A program made the position numbers and the translations under genes. From Oxalobacteraceae bacterium (GTDB taxonomy: Bacteria > Pseudomonadota > Gammaproteobacteria > Burkholderiales > Burkholderiaceae_D), in assembly GCA_003132085.1 (NCBI GenBank), contig PKWO01000219.1:1-5451 (forward strand): a stretch of 5,451 nt of DNA. Direction: 5' to 3'. Shown one piece after another: positions 1 to 5,451 of this stretch (positions within the stretch are counted from its first letter, which is position 1; every line of letters starts with the position of its first letter). Under the pieces are notes generated by a model. It worked only from the letters and a program-made list of their open reading frames with translations. It did no database searches and was not told the DNA's origin.

Positions 1-353
1 CCGGCAATATGTTCGGCGACATTTTGTCGGACGCCGCCGCCATGTTGACCGGCTCAATCGGCATGTTGCCGTCGGCATCGCTGGATGCGAATAACAAAGG
101 CTTGTACGAGCCGTCGCACGGTTCGGCGCCGGATATTGCCGGAAAAGGAATTGCCAATCCGTTGGCCACAATTTTGTCGGCGGCGATGATGCTGCGGTTT
201 TCGCTGGACCGGGCGGAACAGGCGGACCGGATCGAGTCGGCGGTCAAGAAGGTGTTGGCGCAAGGCTTGCGCACCGCTGATATCTACGAAGCGGGTACGA
301 CCAAGGTCGGTACGACGGAAATGGGTGACGCGGTAGTGGCGGCGCTGGCATAA
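1..353 (+). CDS. leuB: 3-isopropylmalate dehydrogenase, C-terminal part (5' truncated by window)
   Basis: LeuB oxidatively decarboxylates 3-isopropylmalate to 2-oxoisocaproate with NAD+, the third step of leucine synthesis in the cytoplasm. The reading frame is open from base 1 (bases 1-2 finish a codon) and stops at TAA 351-353, giving the last 116 residues. Seen directly: GNMFGDILSD at the left edge, which carries the aspartates that in this family bind the divalent metal; then AAMLTGSIGMLPSASL, and the cofactor-binding loop EPSHGSAPDIAGKGIANP, in which the His and Asp contact the NAD adenosine in known isopropylmalate dehydrogenases. These motifs separate LeuB from isocitrate dehydrogenase, which binds NADP through a different loop. 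The end, TTEMGDAVVAALA, is a normal LeuB C-terminus, so only the N-terminal two thirds is missing, and that is due to the window edge. The stop lies 28 bases before asd, suggesting one transcript. leuC and leuD are expected upstream. Confidence 0.96.
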   Translation, partial: GNMFGDILSDAAAMLTGSIGMLPSASLDANNKGLYEPSHGSAPDIAGKGIANPLATILSAAMMLRFSLDRAEQADRIESAVKKVLAQGLRTADIYEAGTTKVGTTEMGDAVVAALA

Positions 354-369
354 GCAATTTGCAATTATT

Positions 370-376
370 GAGGGGG
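370..376 (+). promoter_or_regulatory. Strong ribosome binding site for asd
   Basis: GAGGGGG sits five bases before a GTG codon at 382. It decides the asd start: the ATG at 377-379 overlaps the same stretch but is in another frame and meets a stop after two codons (ATG CTG TGA). The GTG gives the N-terminus MKLVGLVGWRGMVGS expected for the family. Confidence 0.8.
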
Positions 377-381
377 ATGCT

Positions 382-1518
382 GTGAAGTTAGTCGGCTTGG
401 TGGGATGGCGTGGCATGGTTGGGTCGGTTTTGATGCAAAGAATGCAGGAAGAAGACGATTTTTCCCATATCGAACCGTTGTTTTTTTCGACTTCCAATGC
501 CGGCGGCAAAGCGCCGGCGCAGGCGAAAAATGAAACCACGTTGAAAGATGCCAACGATATTGATGCGCTCAAGAAATGCGACATCATTATTAGCTGTCAG
601 GGCGGCGACTACACGACCGAAGTGTTCCCCGCATTGCGCGCCGCCGGCTGGAACGGCTATTGGATAGATGCCGCGTCGACGCTGCGCATGCGCGATGATG
701 CAATCATCATTCTCGACCCGGTCAATCTCGGCGTGATCAAATCGGCGTTGAGCCGAGGCGTCAAGAATTTTATCGGCGGCAATTGCACGGTGTCGTGCAT
801 GCTGATGGGTTTGGGCGGCCTGTTCCAGCACAATCTGGTCGACTGGATGACTTCAATGACCTACCAGGCGGCGTCGGGCGGCGGTGCGCAGCATATGCGT
901 GAATTGCTTACCCAATTCGGTGCGATCAACGCAGAAGTGAAAGCGTTGCTGGATGACCCGGCTTCGGCAATTCTGGAAATTGACCGCAAGGTGTTGGCAA
1001 GACAGCATGCGTTCAATGAAGATGAAACCAAGCAATTCGGGGTGCCTTTGGGCGGCAACCTGATTCCATGGATCGACAAGGATCTGGGGAACGGCATGTC
1101 GAAGGAAGAATGGAAAGCCGGCGCCGAAACCAACAAGATACTCGGACGCGGCGCCGCATTTGGCCCGGACGCACAAGCGGCGATTGCAATCGACGGCCTG
1201 TGCGTAAGGGTCGGCGCAATGCGCTGCCACTCGCAGGCTCTGACCATCAAGCTCAACAAAGATGTGCCGCTGGATGAAATCAACGACATCATTGCCGGCA
1301 ACAATCAATGGGTGAAGGTGGTGCCGAATAACCGCGAGGCATCGATGCGCGATCTGACTCCGGCAGCGGTGACGGGTGGCATGACCATTCCGGTCGGTCG
1401 CTTGCGCAAAATGCAGATGGGCGGCGAGTATTTGTCGGCGTTCACCGTAGGCGACCAGTTGCTGTGGGGGGCGGCAGAACCATTGCGGAGAATGCTGCGA
1501 ATCATTGTGGCGGATTAA
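382..1518 (+). CDS. asd: Aspartate-semialdehyde dehydrogenase
   Basis: Asd reduces L-aspartyl-4-phosphate to L-aspartate 4-semialdehyde with NADPH, the branch-point step toward lysine, diaminopimelate (for peptidoglycan), threonine and methionine. The 378 residues compare with about 367 in E. coli, the long Gram-negative type of Asd. Seen directly: nucleotide-binding GWRGMVGS at residues 9-16; STSNAGG at 36-42; CQGGDYT at 72-78; the catalytic cysteine Cys135 in GGNCTVSCMLMGLGGL; YQAASGGGAQHMRELL at 161-176; and RVGAMRCHSQ with substrate-binding Arg276 and general acid-base His283, matching Arg267 and His274 of E. coli. The C-terminal AFTVGDQLLWGAAEPLRRML is typical and is followed by a few extra residues (IIVAD). 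The start is GTG at 382, chosen for its Shine-Dalgarno sequence and N-terminal motif. The 28-base gap after leuB suggests cotranscription with the leucine genes. No missing residue or frameshift is seen. Confidence 0.97.
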   Translation: MKLVGLVGWRGMVGSVLMQRMQEEDDFSHIEPLFFSTSNAGGKAPAQAKNETTLKDANDIDALKKCDIIISCQGGDYTTEVFPALRAAGWNGYWIDAASTLRMRDDAIIILDPVNLGVIKSALSRGVKNFIGGNCTVSCMLMGLGGLFQHNLVDWMTSMTYQAASGGGAQHMRELLTQFGAINAEVKALLDDPASAILEIDRKVLARQHAFNEDETKQFGVPLGGNLIPWIDKDLGNGMSKEEWKAGAETNKILGRGAAFGPDAQAAIAIDGLCVRVGAMRCHSQALTIKLNKDVPLDEINDIIAGNNQWVKVVPNNREASMRDLTPAAVTGGMTIPVGRLRKMQMGGEYLSAFTVGDQLLWGAAEPLRRMLRIIVAD

Positions 1519-1558
1519 TTATCGCGGTATCATTGGCTTTGTTGCCACTTTGCAACAG

Positions 1559-1601
1559 AAACCCGTCAAGCAATCTCTCGCAAAGAGATTTTGACGGGTT
1601 T
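1559..1601 (+). terminator. Large bulged hairpin after asd, probable transcription terminator
   Basis: AAACCCGTCAA (1559-1569) is exactly complementary to TTGACGGGTTT (1591-1601). Inside it, after a two-base GC bulge (1570-1571), AATCTCT (1572-1578) pairs exactly with AGAGATT (1584-1590) around a five-base CGCAA loop. This makes 18 base pairs and lies 40 bases after the asd stop. A minor five-bp stem, GTTGC (1541-1545) with GCAAC (1552-1556), comes just before it. The CCCGTC/GACGGG stem with A's on the left and TTT on the right is the usual shape of an intrinsic terminator, but only three T's follow before AACATATG, so the U-tract is weak. It may instead act as a 3'-end stabiliser of the leuB-asd mRNA or a partial terminator. 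Confidence 0.5.
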
Positions 1602-1612
1602 AACATATGTTA
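1601..1612. repeat. 12-bp perfect palindrome TAACATATGTTA
   Basis: TAACATATGTTA equals its own reverse complement over all 12 bases and shares its first T with the end of the hairpin at 1559-1601. It lies about 15 bases before the proposed fimV -35 element, a position where a dimeric regulator could bind. No known operator consensus is recognised, and an AT-rich palindrome of this size can occur by chance. Confidence 0.3.
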
Positions 1613-1627
1613 CCAAGATGGTTGCGC

Positions 1628-1656
1628 TTGCTTGCGTAAGTCCATGATGATATGGT
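1628..1656 (+). promoter_or_regulatory. Candidate sigma-70 promoter for fimV (extended -10)
   Basis: TTGCTT (1628-1633) and TATGGT (1651-1656) are separated by 17 bases, and the -10 hexamer is preceded by TG at 1648-1649, the extended -10 arrangement (TGnTATGGT). The -35 matches consensus only at TTG, and the -10 at four of six. Transcription would start near 1663 and give a leader of roughly 70 bases before the fimV ATG. It lies after the asd hairpin, which fits fimV being a separate transcription unit. A second AT-rich stretch, GATAAATAA at 1675-1683, lacks a good -35. Prediction by eye only. Confidence 0.35.
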
Positions 1657-1731
1657 AAAAGTTCCCCGAACAATGATAAATAACAGGGATGCTTGTGTTT
1701 ATCGCAACATACGCCAACGGAATGCGAATCT

Positions 1732-4617
1732 ATGCCACGAAAAATGCATCTAAGCACTCGCTCCAAATCGGTCTCGTTTAGTTTGCAGACACTCAGTGCA
1801 GCGGTTCTGTCGGCATTGTTGTTTGCCAATGCGTCTGCAGCGGGATTGGGTAAATTAACCGTGATTTCGGCACTTGGGCAGCCTTTGCATGCTGAAGTTG
1901 AGATTACGTCGGCAACCAAAGACGAGGTCGGATTGCTGATGCCGAAATTGGCCTCTATCGACGCATTTCGGCAAGCCAATATTGACTTTAATCCGGCCCT
2001 GTATTCACTGCGTTTTGCGGTAGAGCAGCGCGATGGGCGGCCGATTATCAGCGTCACGTCAACCCAACCGATTAACGAGCCATTCGTCGATATGCTGCTC
2101 GAGCTGGGGGGCAACGGCAGCGGCCGTCTGGTGCGCGAATATACGTTTCTGCTAGACCCGGTTGATCTGCACGCTGCCCAAGCCCCGGAAGTTGTCGCGG
2201 CGCGCGCGCTAGCGCCGGCGCGCAGTAGCCAGGAGGCGATGCCGGCACGCTCCCAACAGGCGGCAGCGGCGAGTGAGCCGCCACAAAGGGTGGCTCAGGT
2301 GCCTCGGGCGCCGCTGGAAAGACCGGCCAGACCGGTTGTCAGCGAGCCGGCCGTGTCAGATAAGAAGGCGCTGCAGCAAAGCAATTATCGTGTCAAAAAT
2401 GGCGACTCGCTGTCCAAAATTTCCGGACAGCTTAAGCCGGACGGAATTTCGCTCGATCAGATGCTGGTCGCCATGTTCCGCGCCAATCAGGGCGCATTTG
2501 TCGGCAACAACATGAATCGGCTGCGCGCCGGACAAGTGCTGTCGGTCCCGGATGCAAGCAGTGCCGGCGCGGTGAGTGACGGCGAGGCAAGAGGTATCGT
2601 CGTCGCGCAAGCGGCTGATTTCAATGAATATCGCAATAAGCTGGCAGGCCGGGTTGCCCAGTCGGAACCGCAAAAATCGAGTGAAACCCGGCAAAGCGGG
2701 TCAGGAAAAATTACCGCCAAAATCGAGGAAAAGTCCACCGTCGCCGCTGAGTCGAAAGACAAGCTGAAATTGTCGAGTCCCGGTCCGGCTGCAAGCGAAA
2801 AAGGCGGCAGGATCGCGCTCGGCGAAGAGGACAAGATTGCCAAGGATAAAGCGGTCGCCGAAGCCAATGCGCGCGTGAAAGAGTTGGAGAAGAATGTCAG
2901 CGATTTGCAGAAAATTCTGGAAATCAAAAGCAAAAATATAGCCGATCAGCAAAAGGTCGAGGCCGCCAAAGCAGCTGCCAAGCCTGCGGCGCCGATTGCT
3001 GCAGCGCCGGCGATACCGGCGCCAACCGCGCCAACGCCGGCTGCGGCGCCGACTTCCGCGGCCAAGGAGCCGGCAGTCAAAACCGAGCCGGTCGGTGCCG
3101 TTGCCCCACCGCGCCAACCGCTTAAACCAAAGCCGACGCCGGTTCCACCTCCCGAGACCGGTTTTTTCGACGACCCCCTCGGCAATCCGTTCATGTGGGG
3201 CGGTGCGGCCTTATTGCTGTTGGGAGCCGGCATATTCGGCATCTACAGCGGCTACCGCAGACGCAAAGAAAAGTCATTCGGCGACAGCATCCTCGCCGAT
3301 TCGAGCCTGAAGGCAAATTCCTTGTTCGGATCGACCGGCGGTCAGAGCGTCGATACCAACAACAGCGTCTTCAATTCTAATTTTGCGCCGTCTGCCAGCC
3401 AACTGGATAGCAATGAAGTTGATCCGGTGGCTGAAGCGGATGTGTATATCGCTTACGGCCGCGATGCGCAGGCGGAGGAGATACTGAAGGAAGCATTGCG
3501 CACCCAGCCTGATCGTCATGCGGTTCGCGTCAAGTTGTTGGAAATTTATGCCAATCGTAAGGACGTTCGTTCATTCGAGGTTCTTGCCAGCGAACTGTAT
3601 GGCCTCACCAAAGGCCAGGGGGAGGATTGGCGGCAGGCAGCAATCTTGGGGGCATCGTTAGATCCGAAAAATCCGTTGTATGCCGGCGGGAAGTTGCCGG
3701 AAGAGGTAGCCACCAAAGCCCTGGCGATGACCGCGCCTACGCGGCCTCTGGACGAACGGGATATGAACGAGCTGAACGCCGATACGCTTGAGGAATCTTC
3801 TTATGTCGACAGTACCACGCTGGGTGAGCAGCCTGATACCGTGGTCAGCCATAGCGATGAATTAACGCGGGACACGTCCACCAGTCTCGATTTCGACCTT
3901 GACGGGATGGATGTCGACACGCCGGAGGTTGCCGGGCCTGCTGCTGCGCTGGAAGCGGATAACAAGATGGATTTCGGCAATATCGATTTTGATTTCGATA
4001 AGCAGGAAACACCGGCCGAGCCGCCCGCTCACGATGTCGAGCATTCGGTAGACTTCCCCGTGAGCCCGCCATCGGCGCCGGCCGTCTCGGATCTGGAGTT
4101 TGAGATACCGCATTTTCCGGAAGTGCCGATGATCGCGGAAGAGGAAGTGCCTGTGCGCCAGGTTGCACCGTTGCCCGAAAGTGTGCCGGCGCCGCTGGAT
4201 TTCGACTTGTCGGGGATCACGCTGGAACTCAATCCGTCAGAGAGCCATCCGGCCGGCGATCACGGAGCCGACCTTCATGTGCCGGATATTCATGTGCCAG
4301 ATATCCACGCACTGGATATGCATGCGCCGGATAGCCATGCGGCGACCGAGACAGCGTTGCCGCAGGTTGAGCCGTTGCCCGAGATACTGCCGGATCTGAC
4401 GCCTTACCAGCATGCGGAGACTGATGTCGAACTTGATACCGGTATTGACCACGAATATTCCAATAGCGCGGAAATGGCGACCAAACTCGATTTGGCGGTT
4501 GCCTATCAGGAAATCGGCGACAAGGAAGGTGCGCGTGAATTGCTTGATGAAGTGATCGGCGGCGGGACGCCGGAGCAGTCCGAGAGGGCAAAATCCCTGC
4601 TTGCCAAGTTAGGGTAA
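1732..4617 (+). CDS. fimV: FimV/HubP-family LysM inner-membrane protein (type IV pilus assembly, polar hub)
   Basis: FimV-family proteins span the inner membrane, bind peptidoglycan through LysM and, in Pseudomonas, support assembly of the PilQ secretin, twitching motility and cAMP signalling; the Vibrio relative HubP organises the cell pole. Seen in the 961 residues from ATG 1732: signal peptide 1 to about 36 (basic MPRKMHLSTRSK, hydrophobic core, ASA-A cleavage site); FimV N-terminal domain about 38-145 (GLGKLTVISALGQPLHAEVEI to GRLVREYTFLLDP); Ala/Pro-rich linker; LysM about 219-274 (YRVKNGDSLSKI to LRAGQVLSVPD); charged coiled coil about 366-412; Ala/Pro linker 412-475; one membrane span about 488-508 followed by RRRKEK; TPR-like helices about 565-625; a long acidic region with repeated DFDL-type motifs; His/Asp pentapeptide repeats 844-868; and the FimV C-terminal TPR-like domain 912-960 (EMATKLDLAVAYQEIGDKEGARELLDEVI). 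The frame is open back to TTG 1693, but ATG 1732 has a weak GGAA at 1719-1722 and gives a normal signal peptide; ATG 1744 is an alternative without a ribosome site. Length is close to Pseudomonas FimV. Confidence 0.93.
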   Translation: MPRKMHLSTRSKSVSFSLQTLSAAVLSALLFANASAAGLGKLTVISALGQPLHAEVEITSATKDEVGLLMPKLASIDAFRQANIDFNPALYSLRFAVEQRDGRPIISVTSTQPINEPFVDMLLELGGNGSGRLVREYTFLLDPVDLHAAQAPEVVAARALAPARSSQEAMPARSQQAAAASEPPQRVAQVPRAPLERPARPVVSEPAVSDKKALQQSNYRVKNGDSLSKISGQLKPDGISLDQMLVAMFRANQGAFVGNNMNRLRAGQVLSVPDASSAGAVSDGEARGIVVAQAADFNEYRNKLAGRVAQSEPQKSSETRQSGSGKITAKIEEKSTVAAESKDKLKLSSPGPAASEKGGRIALGEEDKIAKDKAVAEANARVKELEKNVSDLQKILEIKSKNIADQQKVEAAKAAAKPAAPIAAAPAIPAPTAPTPAAAPTSAAKEPAVKTEPVGAVAPPRQPLKPKPTPVPPPETGFFDDPLGNPFMWGGAALLLLGAGIFGIYSGYRRRKEKSFGDSILADSSLKANSLFGSTGGQSVDTNNSVFNSNFAPSASQLDSNEVDPVAEADVYIAYGRDAQAEEILKEALRTQPDRHAVRVKLLEIYANRKDVRSFEVLASELYGLTKGQGEDWRQAAILGASLDPKNPLYAGGKLPEEVATKALAMTAPTRPLDERDMNELNADTLEESSYVDSTTLGEQPDTVVSHSDELTRDTSTSLDFDLDGMDVDTPEVAGPAAALEADNKMDFGNIDFDFDKQETPAEPPAHDVEHSVDFPVSPPSAPAVSDLEFEIPHFPEVPMIAEEEVPVRQVAPLPESVPAPLDFDLSGITLELNPSESHPAGDHGADLHVPDIHVPDIHALDMHAPDSHAATETALPQVEPLPEILPDLTPYQHAETDVELDTGIDHEYSNSAEMATKLDLAVAYQEIGDKEGARELLDEVIGGGTPEQSERAKSLLAKLG
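4261..4335 (+). repeat. Five tandem 15-bp units in fimV encoding HxxDx pentapeptides
   Basis: Five in-frame 15-base units follow one another without gaps. They encode HGADL, HVPDI, HVPDI, HALDM and HAPDS (FimV residues 844-868); a degenerate sixth unit, HATET, follows. Units two and three differ at only two of 15 bases, both silent, so the array looks like a recent tandem duplication inside the gene. The length is a multiple of three, so copy-number changes would keep the frame. His and Asp are fixed at every fifth and neighbouring positions. Confidence 0.8.
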
Positions 4618-4643
4618 TTGCTATTTGATAACATTGAGGGCTG

Positions 4644-4665
4644 GGCGCGAAATATTATTCGTGCC
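4644..4665 (+). other. RNA hairpin in the fimV-truA gap
   Basis: GGCGCGAA (4644-4651) pairs with TTCGTGCC (4658-4665) as eight base pairs including one G-U, around the six-base loop ATATTA. It starts 27 bases after the fimV stop and ends seven bases before the terminator stem. No U-tract follows, so it is not itself a terminator. It could protect the fimV mRNA 3' end or take part in alternative folding with the terminator. Confidence 0.45.
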
Positions 4666-4672
4666 GGCCTCT

Positions 4673-4710
4673 GACGGGCGCAGCGCAATGCTTGCGCCTG
4701 TCTGTTTTTT
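4673..4710 (+). terminator. Intrinsic (Rho-independent) terminator after fimV
   Basis: GACGGGCGCA (4673-4682) pairs with TGCGCCTGTC (4693-4702) as ten base pairs, nine Watson-Crick and one G-U, with a GC-rich core and a ten-base loop (GCGCAATGCT). It is followed at once by TGTTTTTT (4703-4710). This is the standard intrinsic-terminator form and should end the fimV transcript, 55 bases after its stop codon. Unusually, only 20 bases separate the U-tract from the truA ATG at 4731, so truA has almost no room for its own promoter downstream of the terminator. Confidence 0.85.
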
Positions 4711-4730
4711 GATCATTGGATGGTGAGAAC

Positions 4731-5451
4731 ATGGAGCGCATCGTTCTCGGGGTTCAATATGATGGTTCTCCGTGGCAGGGGTGGCAAACACAACTGAGCC
4801 GCAATACCGTACAGGACAAGTTGCAGCTTGCTCTGCGGAAATTTACCCAGACGGATATCGTGACTACCTGCGCGGGCCGTACCGATACCGGCGTGCATGC
4901 GCTGGAGCAAGTCGTGCATTTCGATACGGACCTGAAGCGCGAGGCATTTTCATGGGTGCGCGGTTTGAATGCCAATTTACCGCCGTCGATTGCGGTGCGG
5001 TGGGTAAGCGAAGTGTCGCGTGAGGCAACCGATGATTCGGGTGAAGATTTCCATGCGCGCTTCAGCGCCAGGTCGCGTACCTATCATTATCTGCTGTATA
5101 ACCACCCGGTTCGGTCGCCGCTGCTGGTGGGTAAAGCCGGATGGGTATTTCGTTCGCTCGACGTTGAGAAAATGCAGGCTGCCGCGCAGTTTTTGCTTGG
5201 CATGCACGACTTCTCCGCGTTTCGTTCCTCTCAGTGCCAGGCGAAATCCCCGGTGAAAATGATGCACGACGTGCGCATCGTCAGGCGTGGCGACTTGATC
5301 ATGTTTACGCTGCGGGCCAGCGCATTTTTGCACCACATGGTGCGCAACATCATCGGCTCGTTGATTCTTGCCGGTACCGGCAGCAAGGAGCCCGAATGGA
5401 TGAAAGAGGTCCTGGAAGGCCGCAGCCGGGATAGGGCTGCGCCAACCTTCA
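4731..5451 (+). CDS. truA: tRNA pseudouridine(38-40) synthase TruA, 3' truncated by window
   Basis: TruA converts uridines 38, 39 and 40 in the anticodon stem-loop of many tRNAs to pseudouridine, which supports translational fidelity. The frame runs from ATG 4731 to the window end without a stop: 240 codons plus one base. Seen directly: N-terminal RIVLGVQYDGSPWQGWQTQ; the catalytic motif CAGRTDTGVHALEQVVHF with Asp52 (Asp60 in E. coli); ANLPPSIAVRWV at 81-92; FHARFSARSRTYHYLLYNHP at 107-126 with the conserved Tyr118 of the active site; GMHDFSAFRSSQCQAKSPV at 157-175; and FLHHMVRNIIGSLILAG at 199-215. Compared with the 270-residue E. coli enzyme, roughly 25-30 C-terminal residues lie beyond the window; the break is the window edge, not a mutation. 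The ribosome site is weak (GGA at 4718-4720 or GGTGAG at 4722-4727); an in-frame TTG at 4716 is a less likely start. A strong terminator lies just upstream. Confidence 0.96.
   Translation, partial: MERIVLGVQYDGSPWQGWQTQLSRNTVQDKLQLALRKFTQTDIVTTCAGRTDTGVHALEQVVHFDTDLKREAFSWVRGLNANLPPSIAVRWVSEVSREATDDSGEDFHARFSARSRTYHYLLYNHPVRSPLLVGKAGWVFRSLDVEKMQAAAQFLLGMHDFSAFRSSQCQAKSPVKMMHDVRIVRRGDLIMFTLRASAFLHHMVRNIIGSLILAGTGSKEPEWMKEVLEGRSRDRAAPTF

Noticed and set aside
54..587. 177-codon open frame on the minus strand opposite leuB and asd
   Set aside because: It lies opposite two confidently identified, conserved genes and encodes a low-complexity, unfamiliar protein.
1693..1731. Upstream in-frame TTG (1693) as the fimV start, adding 13 residues
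   Set aside because: The nearest purine-rich stretch, AGGGA at 1685-1689, is only three bases away, and the added residues would put an uncharged, cysteine-containing segment before the normal signal peptide.
1689..1781. Short ORF starting ATG 1689, 30 codons, overlapping the fimV start in another frame
   Set aside because: It has no ribosome binding site and shows no recognisable product; most of it lies in the fimV signal-peptide coding region. A leader-peptide role cannot be excluded but nothing supports it.
1566..2114. 182-codon open frame on the minus strand across the asd-fimV gap and fimV N-terminus
   Set aside because: It mirrors conserved fimV coding sequence and runs through the hairpin; the protein has no recognisable domain. 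It is a shadow frame.
2962..3156. GC-rich GCC/GCG/CCG run that looked like a simple repeat or foreign insert
   Set aside because: It is in frame and encodes the Ala/Pro-rich linker before the FimV membrane span, which is normal for the family.
2487..3242. Several long minus-strand frames opposite the fimV linker, some Ser/Ala/Gly rich and membrane-like
   Set aside because: They are complements of the Ala/Pro/Lys-rich fimV codons; such biased sequence opens antisense frames without selection.
1..5451. A previously undescribed defence, mobile or biosynthetic system
   Set aside because: All coding space is taken by leuB, asd, fimV and truA in a conserved chromosomal order, with no integrase, transposase, direct-repeat array, tRNA gene or unexplained gene in the gaps.

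Overview
The window carries an ordinary, conserved chromosomal segment with four genes, all on the + strand: the 3' end of leuB (leucine biosynthesis), complete asd (aspartate-semialdehyde dehydrogenase), complete fimV (large LysM-containing inner-membrane hub protein of the type IV pilus / cell-pole system), and the 5' nine-tenths or so of truA (tRNA pseudouridine 38-40 synthase). This gene order, together with the E. coli-like long Asd and a FimV protein with an N-terminal core, LysM, one membrane span and a TPR-type C-terminus, points to a betaproteobacterium of the order Burkholderiales. The moderately GC-rich composition with frequent TTG leucine codons would fit Oxalobacteraceae (Herminiimonas/Collimonas-type genomes). 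The family-level guess is inference from gene order and protein style, not from a database comparison.

Layout. 1-353: leuB C-terminal part, entering from the left. 354-381: 28-base gap with a strong Shine-Dalgarno sequence for asd, so leuB and asd are probably cotranscribed. 382-1518: asd, GTG start, all catalytic residues present. 1519-1731: a 213-base gap holding a long bulged hairpin (1559-1601), an abutting 12-bp perfect palindrome (1601-1612) and a plausible extended -10 promoter (1628-1656); this is where the leu/asd transcript probably ends and fimV transcription starts. 1732-4617: fimV, 961 codons from the preferred ATG. 4618-4730: a 113-base gap with two consecutive hairpins, the second being a convincing intrinsic terminator (4673-4710) that ends only 20 bases before the truA start. 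4731-5451: truA, running off the right end.

The genes do not form one pathway. leuB and asd are amino-acid biosynthesis enzymes (leucine; and the lysine/threonine/methionine/diaminopimelate branch). fimV is an envelope organiser that binds peptidoglycan and supports type IV pilus assembly. truA modifies the anticodon arm of tRNAs.

I looked for an undescribed system and did not find one: no mobile element, CRISPR array, toxin-antitoxin pair, RNA gene or foreign island is visible. The points most worth a second look are a five-unit histidine/aspartate pentapeptide repeat in the cytoplasmic part of FimV, the terminator placed almost on top of the truA start (with a possible alternative pairing to the preceding hairpin), and the large hairpin plus palindrome between asd and fimV.
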